DNA of 64,000 nucleotides from Bacteroidota bacterium. Lineage in GTDB: Bacteria > Bacteroidota > Ignavibacteria > Ignavibacteriales > Ignavibacteriaceae. Every line of letters starts with the position of its first letter. The stretch's first letter is position 1. Made by a program: the position numbers and the translations under genes. The stretch is taken from positions 124,001 through 188,000 of the forward strand of contig JAKALM010000002.1 of assembly GCA_021824145.1 (NCBI GenBank), read 5' to 3'. Below the pieces are notes generated by a model. That model did not search any database. It was not told the DNA's origin and saw nothing but the letters and a program-made list of their open reading frames with translations. Shown here in pieces: positions 27,278 through 35,940 of the stretch.

Positions 27278-28218
27278 CTCATTTCAAGCATTTTTTCTAT
27301 CGGTTTTAATGCTTTTTCAATTGTATCTTCAGGTAATATAATTTCGGGAACTTTGTTTTTCATGCAAAGGTATAACTTTTCTAATGTATTTAATTTCATG
27401 TAAGGGCATTCATTGCAATTACAATTATTCTCTGGTGGTGCAGCTATAAATATTTTTTCTGGAACGGCTTTTTCCATTTGATGAAGAATTCCAGATTCAG
27501 TAGCCACAATATATTTCTTACCATTATCTTCAATTACAAATTTTAAAAGCTTGGTTGTTGAACCGATAAAATCCGCACGAGCTAAAACCGCTTCTTCACA
27601 TTCTGGATGTGCTATTATTTTTGCATCCGGAAATTTTATTTTAAGATCTATTATTTTACGTTCACTAAAAGTTTCATGAACAATACATGAACCATCCCAT
27701 AAAAGCATTTCCCTTCCAGTTTTTTTCATCAAATATTTACCAAGATTTCTGTCTGGAGAAAATAAAATTGGTTTATCTTTCGGAATTTGGTTGATAATTT
27801 TTTCAGCGTTGCTTGAAGTACATATAATATCACTTAATGCTTTAACATCTGCAGAACAATTAATATATGAAATGGCTAAATGATTAGGATATTTTTCTCT
27901 AAATGATTTAAATATTTCTGCCGGACAGCTATCTGCTAAAGAACATCCTGCTTCTAAATCCGGTAATAAAACTTGTTTGTTTGGGTTTAATATTTTAGCT
28001 GTCTCTGCCATAAAATGAACACCTGCAAAAACAATTACATCAGCATCGGTAGATTTTGCTTTCCTAGCTAATTCCAAACTATCGCCTACAAAATCAGCTA
28101 AATCTTGAATCTCTGATTCTTGATAATAATGAGCAAGAATAACTGCGTTCATATCTTTTTTCAAACGGTTTATTTCAACTTCAAAATCAATATCCGTATT
28201 AATATTCGAACTAATCAT
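27274..28218 (-). CDS. nadA: Quinolinate synthase A
   Basis: Condenses iminoaspartate with dihydroxyacetone phosphate to quinolinate in NAD synthesis; it is a [4Fe-4S] enzyme of the cytosol. The 314 residues have the family start [24 protein letters not shown]. Three iron-sulfur cysteines lie in the expected regions: [25 protein letters not shown], and the [10 protein letters not shown] cluster near the C-terminus. Other landmarks are [14 protein letters not shown] and [15 protein letters not shown] precedes ATG 28218. nadB and nadC are not in this window, so nadA is separate here. Confidence 0.97.
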   Translation of the reverse strand: MISSNINTDIDFEVEINRLKKDMNAVILAHYYQESEIQDLADFVGDSLELARKAKSTDADVIVFAGVHFMAETAKILNPNKQVLLPDLEAGCSLADSCPAEIFKSFREKYPNHLAISYINCSADVKALSDIICTSSNAEKIINQIPKDKPILFSPDRNLGKYLMKKTGREMLLWDGSCIVHETFSERKIIDLKIKFPDAKIIAHPECEEAVLARADFIGSTTKLLKFVIEDNGKKYIVATESGILHQMEKAVPEKIFIAAPPENNCNCNECPYMKLNTLEKLYLCMKNKVPEIILPEDTIEKALKPIEKMLEMS

Positions 28219-28246
28219 TTTATAGCTCCTAAATAAATTTCACACT

Positions 28247-28254
28247 CAAAGTTA
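28247..28254 (-). promoter_or_regulatory. Candidate -7 box for nadA
   Basis: TAACTTTG on the minus strand is an exact TAnnTTTG, the Bacteroidota primary-sigma -7 box, about 29 bases before the nadA ATG. A TTTG lies upstream, but the spacing of 24 bases is longer than usual, so support is weak. Confidence 0.35.
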
Positions 28255-28358
28255 ACAAAAAATTGAAAAAATTTGTCTCAAATTAATTGATTAAAACAAG
28301 GATTCTTAAAAATACACAATTAAAGAGTTTATATTTTTTAAAATTCCAAACATTTTGT

Positions 28359-28373
28359 TGGCATATTAATTGT
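28359..28373 (+). promoter_or_regulatory. Sigma-54-type promoter of candidate small RNA 1
   Basis: TGGCATATTAATTGT matches the -24/-12 consensus TGGCAC-N5-TTGC at the invariant GG and at TTG with the correct spacing. Only the final C of TTGC and one base after TGGCA differ. Expected start of transcription is near 28385. No rpoN gene is in this window. Confidence 0.55.
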
Positions 28374-28384
28374 GAAATCACTTA

Positions 28385-28462
28385 TGAAATAGTTTTAAGC
28401 ACATTCCCTCATAATTTTCAATCTATACTGGCGAGTTGATAAAATACTCGCCAGTCCCACTT
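28385..28462 (+). ncRNA. Candidate sigma-54-driven small RNA 1
   Basis: A predicted transcript of about 75 bases begins about 12 bases after the -12 box. It carries AAATAGTTTTAAGCA (28387-28401), which is repeated in the second unit, then an unpaired TTCCCTC (28404-28410). It closes with a perfect 10-bp hairpin: ACTGGCGAGT (28427-28436) with ACTCGCCAGT (28446-28455), 9-base loop. The bases after the hairpin are CCCACTTT, a weak tail, so some read-through is likely. The only frame is ATG-AAA-stop at 28384. I infer a regulatory RNA; the C-rich motif could pair with ribosome sites. Confidence 0.5.
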
Positions 28463-28572
28463 TAAATAGACAATTTAATAAGTAGAATTGTTCCACAAAG
28501 TAAAATTTACCTGTAACCTTGAAAAGTTATGATAAGAAAGGCTTAAAAAAATAAAAAATCAAAGATTATTAA

Positions 28573-28587
28573 TGGCACACCAATTGA
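28573..28587 (+). promoter_or_regulatory. Sigma-54-type promoter of candidate small RNA 2
   Basis: TGGCACACCAATTGA has a perfect TGGCAC -24 half and TTG at the -12 position with exact spacing; only the final C of TTGC is replaced by A. Expected start is near 28599. Confidence 0.6.
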
Positions 28588-28598
28588 AACATAAATAG

Positions 28599-28688
28599 TG
28601 AAAATAGAAAATAGTTTTAAGCATAGCATCCCTCCACAAGAATGTCACTCAAACTGCCGGATAATCCCTCATCCGGCAGTCCTTTTTT
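28599..28688 (+). ncRNA. Candidate sigma-54-driven small RNA 2
   Basis: A predicted transcript of about 90 bases, related to the unit 214 bases upstream. It has the same AAATAGTTTTAAGCA (28609-28623), then CATCCCTCCAC with CCCTCC at 28630-28635, an unpaired stretch, and a perfect terminator. The terminator is ACTGCCGGAT (28653-28662) with ATCCGGCAGT (28671-28680), followed by CCTTTTTT (28681-28688). The terminator loop itself carries a second CCCTC (28666-28670). No start codon with a usable frame is present. Promoter, transcript and terminator all agree on the plus strand, opposite to nadA and aroB. I infer a trans-acting RNA with C-rich seeds. Confidence 0.6.
28653..28688 (+). terminator. 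Rho-independent terminator of candidate small RNA 2
   Basis: A perfect 10-bp GC-rich stem with an 8-base loop is followed by CCTTTTTT. The T run is on the plus strand only, which sets the direction of transcription. It also sits 69 bases from the 3' end of aroB, which runs the other way. Confidence 0.85.
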
Positions 28689-28756
28689 AAACAGAAAATT
28701 TTTTTGATTTTAATTTTAAGATTTGATGATGGTTAATATTATTCAAATGAGTGATA

Positions 28757-29851
28757 TTATGAAATTAGATCAAGCATTACATTGATACTTGAAATTATTT
28801 CACTTTTTCCTGCTTCAACATCTACTAAAATTTTGCCTATATCAGAAATCAAAACAAATTTTATCTTTTCATTTCTATTCTTTTTATCATGCAGCATTAT
28901 GTCGATCAAAACCTCTTTATTCATCTCTTTCAATTTATTTGAAAGCTTTATTTTTAATGGCAAGTTAATCAGCTTATCAAATTTACTGTTTTTTAGTAAT
29001 CCAATTTTGTTAGATAAAATAAGTGCACATATAATTCCAGCCGTTACAGCTTCGCCATGTTTTATATTAAAATTTAAGTTTGTTTCAAAAGCATGAGCAA
29101 AAGTATGACCTAAATTTAAAATTTTTCTTAATCCAGATTCTTTTTCATCTTGCGATACAACTGCGGCTTTGACTGATGCAGATATTGCAATAACATCTAT
29201 TAATATTTTATCATTCAACTCATAAATATTTTCTAAATTCTTTTCTAAAAAAGAAAAAAATTTTGGTTCGGTTAAATAAGCATACTTAATTATCTCTCCC
29301 AAACCAGATTTCAATTCACTATGCGGCAATGATTTTAAAAAATCTGTATCAATTAAAACAAATTTAGGCTGATAAAAAGCGCCAATCATATTTTTTTTCT
29401 TTTCGAAATTTATTCCAGTTTTACCTCCGATTGAGCTATCGACTGCAGCTAAAAGAGTTGTAGGAATGTGGATTAATTGAATTCCTCTCATAAAAGTAGC
29501 AGCTACATATCCGGCTAAATCACCAGTTACTCCTCCTCCAATTGCAATTATTGCAGAATCTCTTCCAAAATTATTATTTATCATATATGCATAAATCTTA
29601 TTCAATTCAATATAAGATTTAGATTCTTCACCAGATTTTAAAGTATAATAATTTACTTTGAAATAATTAGAATTTATTTCACTTCTAATAATATTGGAGT
29701 ATATCTTTTCGACCTTTTCATCGACTATAACAAGAAGATGTTTATTAATTTTATATTTTTTTAATAACTCGTTTAAATTACTTACAATAGATTTTCCAAT
29801 TAAAATGGGATAAGAATTTTCTTTCAAATCAACAATAACTTTTTTTGCCAT
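28757..29851 (-). CDS. aroB: 3-dehydroquinate synthase
   Basis: Converts DAHP to 3-dehydroquinate, the second step of the shikimate pathway; it uses NAD+ and a divalent metal. The 364 residues include the NAD-binding block GGGVTGDLAGYVAATFMRGI and PTTLLAAVDSSIGGKTGIN. The metal-binding residues lie in SGLGEIIKYA, LNLGHTFAHAFE and HGEAVTAGI (Glu and two His). It follows aroK by 23 bases on the same strand, so the two are one transcript. The start is ATG 29851, with GGAATTC just before it on the coding strand. Confidence 0.97.
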   Translation of the reverse strand: MAKKVIVDLKENSYPILIGKSIVSNLNELLKKYKINKHLLVIVDEKVEKIYSNIIRSEINSNYFKVNYYTLKSGEESKSYIELNKIYAYMINNNFGRDSAIIAIGGGVTGDLAGYVAATFMRGIQLIHIPTTLLAAVDSSIGGKTGINFEKKKNMIGAFYQPKFVLIDTDFLKSLPHSELKSGLGEIIKYAYLTEPKFFSFLEKNLENIYELNDKILIDVIAISASVKAAVVSQDEKESGLRKILNLGHTFAHAFETNLNFNIKHGEAVTAGIICALILSNKIGLLKNSKFDKLINLPLKIKLSNKLKEMNKEVLIDIMLHDKKNRNEKIKFVLISDIGKILVDVEAGKSEIISSINVMLDLIS

Positions 29852-29874
29852 AATGAATTCCTTAATTGAAAAAA

Positions 29875-30411
29875 TTATTTATTAAATTGTATAAGCTTAG
29901 CAAGCTTATCAACTAAAATGCCCATAGGTATATTATTTGTTTCAATAGTAATATCAGCTTGTTCATAAAATTTTTTTCTTTTATTTAATAACTCATCTAT
30001 TTTTTTTATAAATTCATCTTTTTCTAAATTGACAGTATTATCTCTTGTTAATACTGGTCTGTCTCTTTTAAATCTTAATCTCTTATATGCAGATTCTGGT
30101 GAAATCTTAAGATAAATTATTTTCCCTTTTTTTTTCATTAAATCAATATTGCTTTGACTTGTAACAGTACCGCCGCCAAGGGCAATAATTAAATTATCTT
30201 TTTCAGATAATTCTAATAATGTTTCATTTTCTAATTTTCTAAAATATTCCTCACCTTTTTCCTCAAATATTTTTGAAACTTTTTTACCTTCTTTTTTTTC
30301 AATTACAAAATCTAGGTCATAAAAATCCCACCCTAATGTATTTGCCAGAATTGGTCCAATTGTGCTTTTGCCAGACCCCATAAATCCAGTCAAATATATT
30401 TTATTTATCAT
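29875..30411 (-). CDS. aroK: Shikimate kinase
   Basis: Phosphorylates shikimate with ATP to shikimate-3-phosphate, step five of the pathway. The 178 residues show the Walker A loop GFMGSGKSTIG (8-18), the shikimate-binding DLDFVIEKKEGKKVSKIFE, the GGG loop IALGGGTV, and the lid KRDRPVLTRDN. The length is normal. It is the upstream partner of aroB. Lysine and glutamate codon runs of A make the gene AT-rich like its neighbours. The upstream gap of 99 bases may hold its promoter, but no strong box is visible. Confidence 0.96.
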   Translation of the reverse strand: MINKIYLTGFMGSGKSTIGPILANTLGWDFYDLDFVIEKKEGKKVSKIFEEKGEEYFRKLENETLLELSEKDNLIIALGGGTVTSQSNIDLMKKKGKIIYLKISPESAYKRLRFKRDRPVLTRDNTVNLEKDEFIKKIDELLNKRKKFYEQADITIETNNIPMGILVDKLAKLIQFNK

Positions 30412-30510
30412 TTTTAATTTTCAACTTCATTATGATTATCAACATTACTTACAAAAATAGTTTTCTAAAATTTAAGAACATAAAGTTGAGTTTATTTATA
30501 GAAGAGATTT

Positions 30511-31221
30511 TTAAAATGAATATGCAATACCTAAATCAAATGCAACACCATCAACATTAATTTTGGAAACAAATGAATTCTGAGAAAGATCAAGCAGGTT
30601 TCCATTATAATTTACTACTTGCTTGGTGTATGTATTTTTTACTGTAAATTGAGGATCTCTAAATTTCATTCCACCATGAATAATGATATCATTAGTAAGC
30701 AGATAATCCATTGACACCGAAACATGAATTCCATAAGCAAGTTGTGTTTCGGTACTGTTCACAGATGCATCACCAAAATTCCTAATGTGTTTGCCATAAT
30801 AAAGTGCTGCTCCTCCACCCATCAAAAATTTATATCTTTCCAGAGAAAGAGGAAGTAAATAATAAATTGAAAATTCTAATGGAACGAGCATAAATCCATC
30901 TGTTACATTAATTGTTACAGTTTTATTTCCGGAAAAAACCGTAAGATTAGGCCCAACATCTGTTTTTGTCATCATCTCTGTGTTAAAACCTAAAATAATA
31001 TCATCACTTAATTTGTATTTAAAATAAACTCCAGGATTAACAATTCCCTGCAAAGGTAAGGCTGTATTTCTTAAAACAACATCAGAAGAATTAGGGTATA
31101 AATAAATTTTTGCCGAAGTGGTATATACTGCATTTACCCCAATCATAAACTTGCTACCATTATATTGGGCAAATAGCGAAGAAGAAATTAAAATTAAAAT
31201 TGTAAAAAATTTTTTAACCAT
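30511..31221 (-). CDS. Small outer-membrane barrel protein, function unknown
   Basis: A 236-residue exported protein with the signal peptide MVKKFFTILILISSSLFAQ. The mature part has alternating strands with many Tyr, Phe and Gly residues (FKYKLSDDIILGFNTEM, EFSIYYLLPLSL, FLMGGGAALYYGKHI, YGIHVSVSMDYLLT) and ends in FDLGIAYSF, a terminal Phe suited to BAM-mediated insertion. An eight- to ten-strand barrel is likely, but I recognise no family closely. It stands 99 bases from aroK on the same strand and may be co-transcribed with it by chance. The terminator at 31287-31314 isolates it from ppiD. Confidence 0.72.
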   Translation of the reverse strand: MVKKFFTILILISSSLFAQYNGSKFMIGVNAVYTTSAKIYLYPNSSDVVLRNTALPLQGIVNPGVYFKYKLSDDIILGFNTEMMTKTDVGPNLTVFSGNKTVTINVTDGFMLVPLEFSIYYLLPLSLERYKFLMGGGAALYYGKHIRNFGDASVNSTETQLAYGIHVSVSMDYLLTNDIIIHGGMKFRDPQFTVKNTYTKQVVNYNGNLLDLSQNSFVSKINVDGVAFDLGIAYSF

Positions 31222-31286
31222 ATTTTTACAATTATTATCTGTTTAAATTCATATAACAATTTGATCATTTCCTTTTAAAAATCAAA

Positions 31287-31314
31287 ACCCCCGATTAAGT
31301 ACTTAACCGGGGGT
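31287..31314 (-). terminator. Terminator after ppiD
   Basis: ACCCCCG (31287-31293) and CGGGGGT (31308-31314) form a GC-rich 7-bp stem, extended inside by the TTAAG/CTTAA pair. On the minus strand the stem is followed by TTTTGATTTTT, so it terminates ppiD, whose stop lies about 22 bases before. The plus strand also has GTTTTT after it. Confidence 0.82.
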
Positions 31315-31335
31315 GTTTTTCAAATCAAATAAAAC

Positions 31336-33423
31336 TTATTGACCATAAAATTGAGAACGGTTATCAACTATATCAGCATCTTTTTTCAACTTTGCCAGCC
31401 ATTCAGAAAAGAAAGAATTTTTCATTTGCTGAATAATGTTATCTCGAATCGAATTTCTTTGAATATTATATGCTGAAGAATCGAACGGTGTACGAGATAA
31501 TACTTTAATTAAATAATATCCGCGTTCGCCTTTAATAGGTTCTGATATTTTATTTATTGGAAGTTCTAAAGATTTCGAAGAAAAACTATAGTCAACTCCA
31601 ATTGTTGGAATAGAACCTGAATTTGTAAATTCACCAGTTTGGTTAACAATTGCTTTTGGATCAATCGATGTTGCTTGAGTTAAATCTCCGTTAATTTTCG
31701 ATTTAATTTGCTCAGCAACTTTCTTAGCAAGCTCATATTTCTTTTCTTTTATAACTTCAGGTTTAATTTGGTTTTTAACTTGATCAAAAGATTTAACACC
31801 TTCATTTATAACATCAGAAACTTCCACAACAACATAGCCAGAAGAACTTCTTAAAGCATCGCTAATAGAATTCAAGCTATTGTTAAAGGCAAAATCTGTA
31901 ATGCTTTTCCCTACACCTATTCCAGGCACAAAATAAGCATCTTTAGTAAATGTTGGAGTTTCTCTTACTATGTAGTTCATCAATTTAGCTTCTTTATCAA
32001 AACCATCTTTTTTGGCTAAATAAGAAAAATCTTTTGCATTGCTAAGTAATTGATCTTTAGTTCCAGCAGATGCTTTAATTGGATTAACAAGCTTTTCAAC
32101 AATATATTTTGTATCCGATTTACCAGTTACTTTAATTATATGATATCCATAATTTGTTTTAACCGGTTTTTGAACTACGCCTATCTTACCGCTAAATGCC
32201 GCCTTCTCAAACTCTGGAACCATTTGTCCTTTTCCAAACCAACCTAAATCTCCACCTTTAATTGCACTCCCTGGATCTTTTGAATATTCTTTTGCTAGCG
32301 TTGAAAAATCAGCTCCTTTTTGAAGCTGATCATAAATTTTCATTGCTTCTTCAAGATTTTTAGCATCATCGCCATATTGATTAATTAAAATATGAGAAGC
32401 TCTAACCATTTCTTCTTTAGAAGGAACAGATCCAATTACATGATACAATACATATCCTTCATTCGATGCTGCTGGTCCAACTATGGAGCCTGGCTTTGCA
32501 GAAGCAATCTGATTTGATATTGATGCTGGAAAAGCTGAGATTGATAATGTATCAACTGAATAAGGCATTGATGAAAATTGTTCAACTAATGTTTTAAATG
32601 TTGTTGTATCGTTATCAGTTTGCTCAATTATATTTTCAAGATTCATTTTAATGTTAGATGAATCTTCAGATGATGGAACCGTTGGGAATAAAACATATTT
32701 TAATTTTCTTTGGGGCTTAATTTCGAACTTATCAAGATGTTGATTATAATAATTTTTTAATTCATCATCAGAAACTTTTATGTTAGCATCTGGAAATTCG
32801 GATAAACTTACTAAAGCATATTGATCATTCATTTTTACAGTTTGATCGATAAATTGTCTTTTTATTTGGGCTTCGCTTACAGTAATTGAAGCTAACAACA
32901 TACTTTGTAGTTTTTGTGTTAATTGATTTTGACGGATATAATCTTCTGCTTGAATTAATGCCTGTGAATTTTTAGGATCATATAAAGCATTTAAATAAAG
33001 CTGGCGATTAAATTTACCTGTTGAATCTATAAAACTTCTTTTCAAAAATTCAGGTGGATTGGGACTTAAAATTATATCCCTTATTTCCTGATCAGATACG
33101 GAAATACCGTATTTTTTAATTTCTTGTGAAAGCAATGTTTGAGTAACTAAAGCATCCCAAACTTGATCACGAAATTGATCATTATCTTCATCTGGTACAT
33201 CTTTTCCAGATTGTTGCTTTAAATTTTCACGTTCATTTTCCATTGCCTTGTTGAATTCTTGATAAGTGATTTTTACACCATTTATTGAACCAACATTATT
33301 TGTCCTTAACCCGAATACTTCCATTATATTTGAATCAGAAATAATCATAAAAAGAACAAAAATAACACCAACTCCTATTATAAAGGCCGGTGCTAAACTC
33401 CTCATTTTGGCCATCATAGCCAT
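31336..33423 (-). CDS. ppiD: Membrane-anchored peptidyl-prolyl isomerase (PpiD/SurA type)
   Basis: A 695-residue periplasmic chaperone anchored by one N-terminal helix (about 13-29). A SurA/PpiD-like N-terminal domain follows (about 42-200, starting [15 protein letters not shown]). A parvulin domain occupies about 340-440 and has the full signature [43 protein letters not shown] and YGYHIIKV. A second, degenerate parvulin-like region may lie at 500-620. It helps fold proteins leaving the Sec translocon, fitting SecDF and the many exported proteins here. The start is ATG 33423, preceded by CTGGAG; an ATG two codons in is possible. Confidence 0.93.
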   Translation of the reverse strand: MAMMAKMRSLAPAFIIGVGVIFVLFMIISDSNIMEVFGLRTNNVGSINGVKITYQEFNKAMENERENLKQQSGKDVPDEDNDQFRDQVWDALVTQTLLSQEIKKYGISVSDQEIRDIILSPNPPEFLKRSFIDSTGKFNRQLYLNALYDPKNSQALIQAEDYIRQNQLTQKLQSMLLASITVSEAQIKRQFIDQTVKMNDQYALVSLSEFPDANIKVSDDELKNYYNQHLDKFEIKPQRKLKYVLFPTVPSSEDSSNIKMNLENIIEQTDNDTTTFKTLVEQFSSMPYSVDTLSISAFPASISNQIASAKPGSIVGPAASNEGYVLYHVIGSVPSKEEMVRASHILINQYGDDAKNLEEAMKIYDQLQKGADFSTLAKEYSKDPGSAIKGGDLGWFGKGQMVPEFEKAAFSGKIGVVQKPVKTNYGYHIIKVTGKSDTKYIVEKLVNPIKASAGTKDQLLSNAKDFSYLAKKDGFDKEAKLMNYIVRETPTFTKDAYFVPGIGVGKSITDFAFNNSLNSISDALRSSSGYVVVEVSDVINEGVKSFDQVKNQIKPEVIKEKKYELAKKVAEQIKSKINGDLTQATSIDPKAIVNQTGEFTNSGSIPTIGVDYSFSSKSLELPINKISEPIKGERGYYLIKVLSRTPFDSSAYNIQRNSIRDNIIQQMKNSFFSEWLAKLKKDADIVDNRSQFYGQ

Positions 33424-33641
33424 GCTGTATCATCTCCAGAAGTTAATTAAAAAATTAAGAAGTCAAAAATAGACACATATGAACATAAAAGCAATTTAAT
33501 TTTATATTGGTAATATTTAATTTAAGAATGAAAAAGCTATTAATATTTGTAAATAATTATCTCAATAGTTATGATTATAAATTTTAATATTAAATTTCCT
33601 GTTAGAATAATAAAATATTCTATTTTGGTACTTTAAGTAAG

Positions 33642-33672
33642 TTGACTTTCTTAATCTTCCAGTATATATTTC
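33642..33672 (+). promoter_or_regulatory. Candidate promoter of the Crp/Fnr gene
   Basis: TTGACT (33642-33647), 17 bases, then TATATT (33665-33670). The downstream box read as TATATTTC is one base from TAnnTTTG. Transcription would begin near 33678, 26 bases before ATG 33704. No Crp-type palindrome is obvious next to it. Confidence 0.5.
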
Positions 33673-33703
33673 TTAATAAACTATAATTAAAGAGGGTTAT
33701 AAA

Positions 33704-34387
33704 ATGATAGAAAATAATGATTTTCTGAAATATGTTCCTATTTTCTCTGAGTTAGATGATAGTACTCTTGATCAAATATCAAAATTAGGAGTAAGAAAAA
33801 GCTTCACAAAGGACTCAGTTGTGCTTTTTGAACATGAAACTGGTTCTGCTCTATTTGTTATCATCGATGGAAAAGTAAAAGTTTCTAGAGTTAGCGACGA
33901 TGGAAAAGAAGTTATCCTAACAATTCTTGGAGAATCTGATTTTTTTGGTGAAATGGCAATTTTAGACGGTCAATCACGTTCGGCTAATGTAACCGCAATG
34001 GAAGATTCCGAATTATTTATTATTCAAAGAAGTGAATTCTTAAATCTACTTCACATCCACCCAGAAATAGCTGTTGCTTTACTTCAGGAATTGACACAAA
34101 GATTACGTTCTGCCGATATGAAAATTAAATCTTTATCATTAAAAGATGCAGAAGGTAAAGTTGCTACTGTTATACTTCAGCTTGCAGATGATATAGGAAA
34201 AATCAAACAAGGAACTGTTGAAATTGAAAAACTTCCATATCAACATGACTTAGCTAATATGGCTGGAACTTCTAGAGAAACAATTTCTAGAACTTTACAT
34301 TCCTTTGCTAAAAAAGGAATGGTAGAACTTGATGGATCCAGGTTACGAATTCTTGACTATGAAAAATTTAAAGAGATGTATAGTTAG
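33704..34387 (+). CDS. Crp/Fnr-family transcription regulator
   Basis: A 227-residue DNA-binding regulator. The cyclic-nucleotide-type sensor domain (about 10-125) contains FGEMAILDGQSRSANVTA, close to the phosphate-binding cassette of cAMP receptors, so a cyclic nucleotide ligand is plausible. A long dimer helix (about 125-150) leads to the winged helix-turn-helix (about 165-225), whose recognition part is LANMAGTSRETISRTLHSF. No FNR-type cysteine cluster is present, so it is not an oxygen sensor of that kind. It may be in one transcript with the PHP protein 24 bases downstream. Confidence 0.93.
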   Translation: MIENNDFLKYVPIFSELDDSTLDQISKLGVRKSFTKDSVVLFEHETGSALFVIIDGKVKVSRVSDDGKEVILTILGESDFFGEMAILDGQSRSANVTAMEDSELFIIQRSEFLNLLHIHPEIAVALLQELTQRLRSADMKIKSLSLKDAEGKVATVILQLADDIGKIKQGTVEIEKLPYQHDLANMAGTSRETISRTLHSFAKKGMVELDGSRLRILDYEKFKEMYS

Positions 34388-34411
34388 TAATAATCTATTA
34401 GAAAGAAATAA

Positions 34412-35245
34412 GTGATGACAGGGAAAGTTGATCTTCACACTCATACATCTTATTCTGATGGATTTTATTCACCCAATGAACTTATATTAAAAGCTAAAAA
34501 TTCCGGCATAGACATTATTAGCATAACAGATCACGATAATGTTGCCGGAATTCTTGAAGCTATCGAAATTGGGAAAAAATTTGGAATAGAAGTTATTCCT
34601 GGACTAGAAATCAGTTCAGATATAAAAGATAGAGAGATACATATATTAGCTTATTTTTTTGAGCCGGAGAATCCCGAACTTGAAAGATATTTAGCTTTTT
34701 TTAGAGAAGAAAGATTAAAAAGAGCAATTAGAATTGTTAATAAGCTAAAATCTATCGGATTTAATATCAAAATTGAAGATGTACTTGAAAGATCTCAAAA
34801 CTCTGCGGTTGGAAGACCGCACATAGCGCAAACATTGCTAGATATGGGATTAATCTCATCCTATTATGAAGCGTTTAATAAGTATATTGGCAATGGCTGC
34901 CCTGCTTATGAAAAGAAGGTTCATCTTTCTCCACAAAGTGCATTTAAAATTATTAATGACGCGAGCGGGCTCAGCTTTATTGCTCATCCTGGATATATGA
35001 CTGAATCCTTATTGAAAGAATTAATAACTGCAGGAGTAGATGGAATTGAAGTGATACATCCATCTCATACACCACAGCAAATAAAATTTTATAGAGGAAT
35101 TGTAAACGAATATTTTCTTTTAGAATCCGGTGGATCTGATTTCCATGGCGGGAAACGAGAAGATGAAAATAATTTAGGAAAATATTTTGTTAGCACAACC
35201 GTTGTAGATGCAATGAGACGAAGATTGCTTAAAAATACAGCATAA
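34412..35245 (+). CDS. PHP-domain phosphoesterase (RNase AM / TrpH-like)
   Basis: A 277-residue metal-dependent phosphoesterase. All PHP metal ligands are visible: DLHTHTSYSDG near the start, ITDHDNV, PGLEISSD, the insert with GRPHIAQTL, FIAHPGY, and SGGSDFHG near the end. This order matches the TrpH/RNase AM group, which acts on 3',5'-nucleoside bisphosphates (pAp) and short 5'-end RNA. The exact substrate is inferred from the family. The start could be GTG 34412 or ATG 34415; the difference is one residue. It follows the Crp/Fnr gene by 24 bases and precedes ribH by 27. Confidence 0.9.
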   Translation: MMTGKVDLHTHTSYSDGFYSPNELILKAKNSGIDIISITDHDNVAGILEAIEIGKKFGIEVIPGLEISSDIKDREIHILAYFFEPENPELERYLAFFREERLKRAIRIVNKLKSIGFNIKIEDVLERSQNSAVGRPHIAQTLLDMGLISSYYEAFNKYIGNGCPAYEKKVHLSPQSAFKIINDASGLSFIAHPGYMTESLLKELITAGVDGIEVIHPSHTPQQIKFYRGIVNEYFLLESGGSDFHGGKREDENNLGKYFVSTTVVDAMRRRLLKNTA

Positions 35246-35272
35246 ATTTTTTAAAGATAAACCATAATATAT

Positions 35273-35734
35273 ATGAATATAATTGAAGGAAATTTTTCAA
35301 CTTCGAATAATAAATTTGCAATTATTGTTAGCAGATTTAATGAATTTATTGGGCAAAATTTATTGGAAGGAGCATTAGACTGTTTGAAAAAACATAATTG
35401 CTCTGAAGAAAATATCGATATTATTAAAGTCCCTGGTGCTTTTGAGATTCCATTTGCGGCCCAAAAATTAGCTGAACAAAAAAAATATAATGCAATAATA
35501 TGTTTAGGCGCTGTAATAAGAGGAGCTACGCCACATTTTGACTTTGTTGCAAATTCTGCTAGTAATGGTATTTCTCAAGTTTCACTTAAATATAACATTC
35601 CAATTGCGTTTGGAGTTTTGACAACAGACAATATTGAGCAAGCAATTGAAAGATCTGGAACAAAATCTGGCAATAAAGGATGGGATGCTGCACTTACTGC
35701 AATTGAAATGGCAGATTTAGCAAATAAAATTTAG
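35273..35734 (+). CDS. ribH: 6,7-dimethyl-8-ribityllumazine synthase
   Basis: Forms lumazine, the precursor of riboflavin, from the ribityl pyrimidine and the butanone phosphate; assembles as large hollow capsids or pentamers. The 153 residues have the signature blocks [45 protein letters not shown] with the catalytic His, [20 protein letters not shown], and [14 protein letters not shown]. The rest of the rib genes are not nearby. The gene may share a transcript with the two genes upstream. Confidence 0.97.
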   Translation: MNIIEGNFSTSNNKFAIIVSRFNEFIGQNLLEGALDCLKKHNCSEENIDIIKVPGAFEIPFAAQKLAEQKKYNAIICLGAVIRGATPHFDFVANSASNGISQVSLKYNIPIAFGVLTTDNIEQAIERSGTKSGNKGWDAALTAIEMADLANKI

Positions 35735-35940
35735 TTAGCATTCACCTTCCCTAATTATGTTTCAACTTATGCACAAAATTAGAACCTCATATTAATTATG
35801 AACTTTTATTTTATATTTGATTAAACTAAAAAAATTTTTTTGAATTGAAGCATTACCAACAATATTTTGCTCACAATTAAATTTAGGAGAGATGAAATAA
35901 TAATTTTGATACTTTTTTACTTTAAACTATAGGAATTTAA

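Noticed and set aside
28384-28392. ATG-AAA-TAG mini-frame at the start of candidate RNA 1
   Set aside because: Two codons only, not present in the sister unit and no ribosome site, so a leader peptide is not supported.
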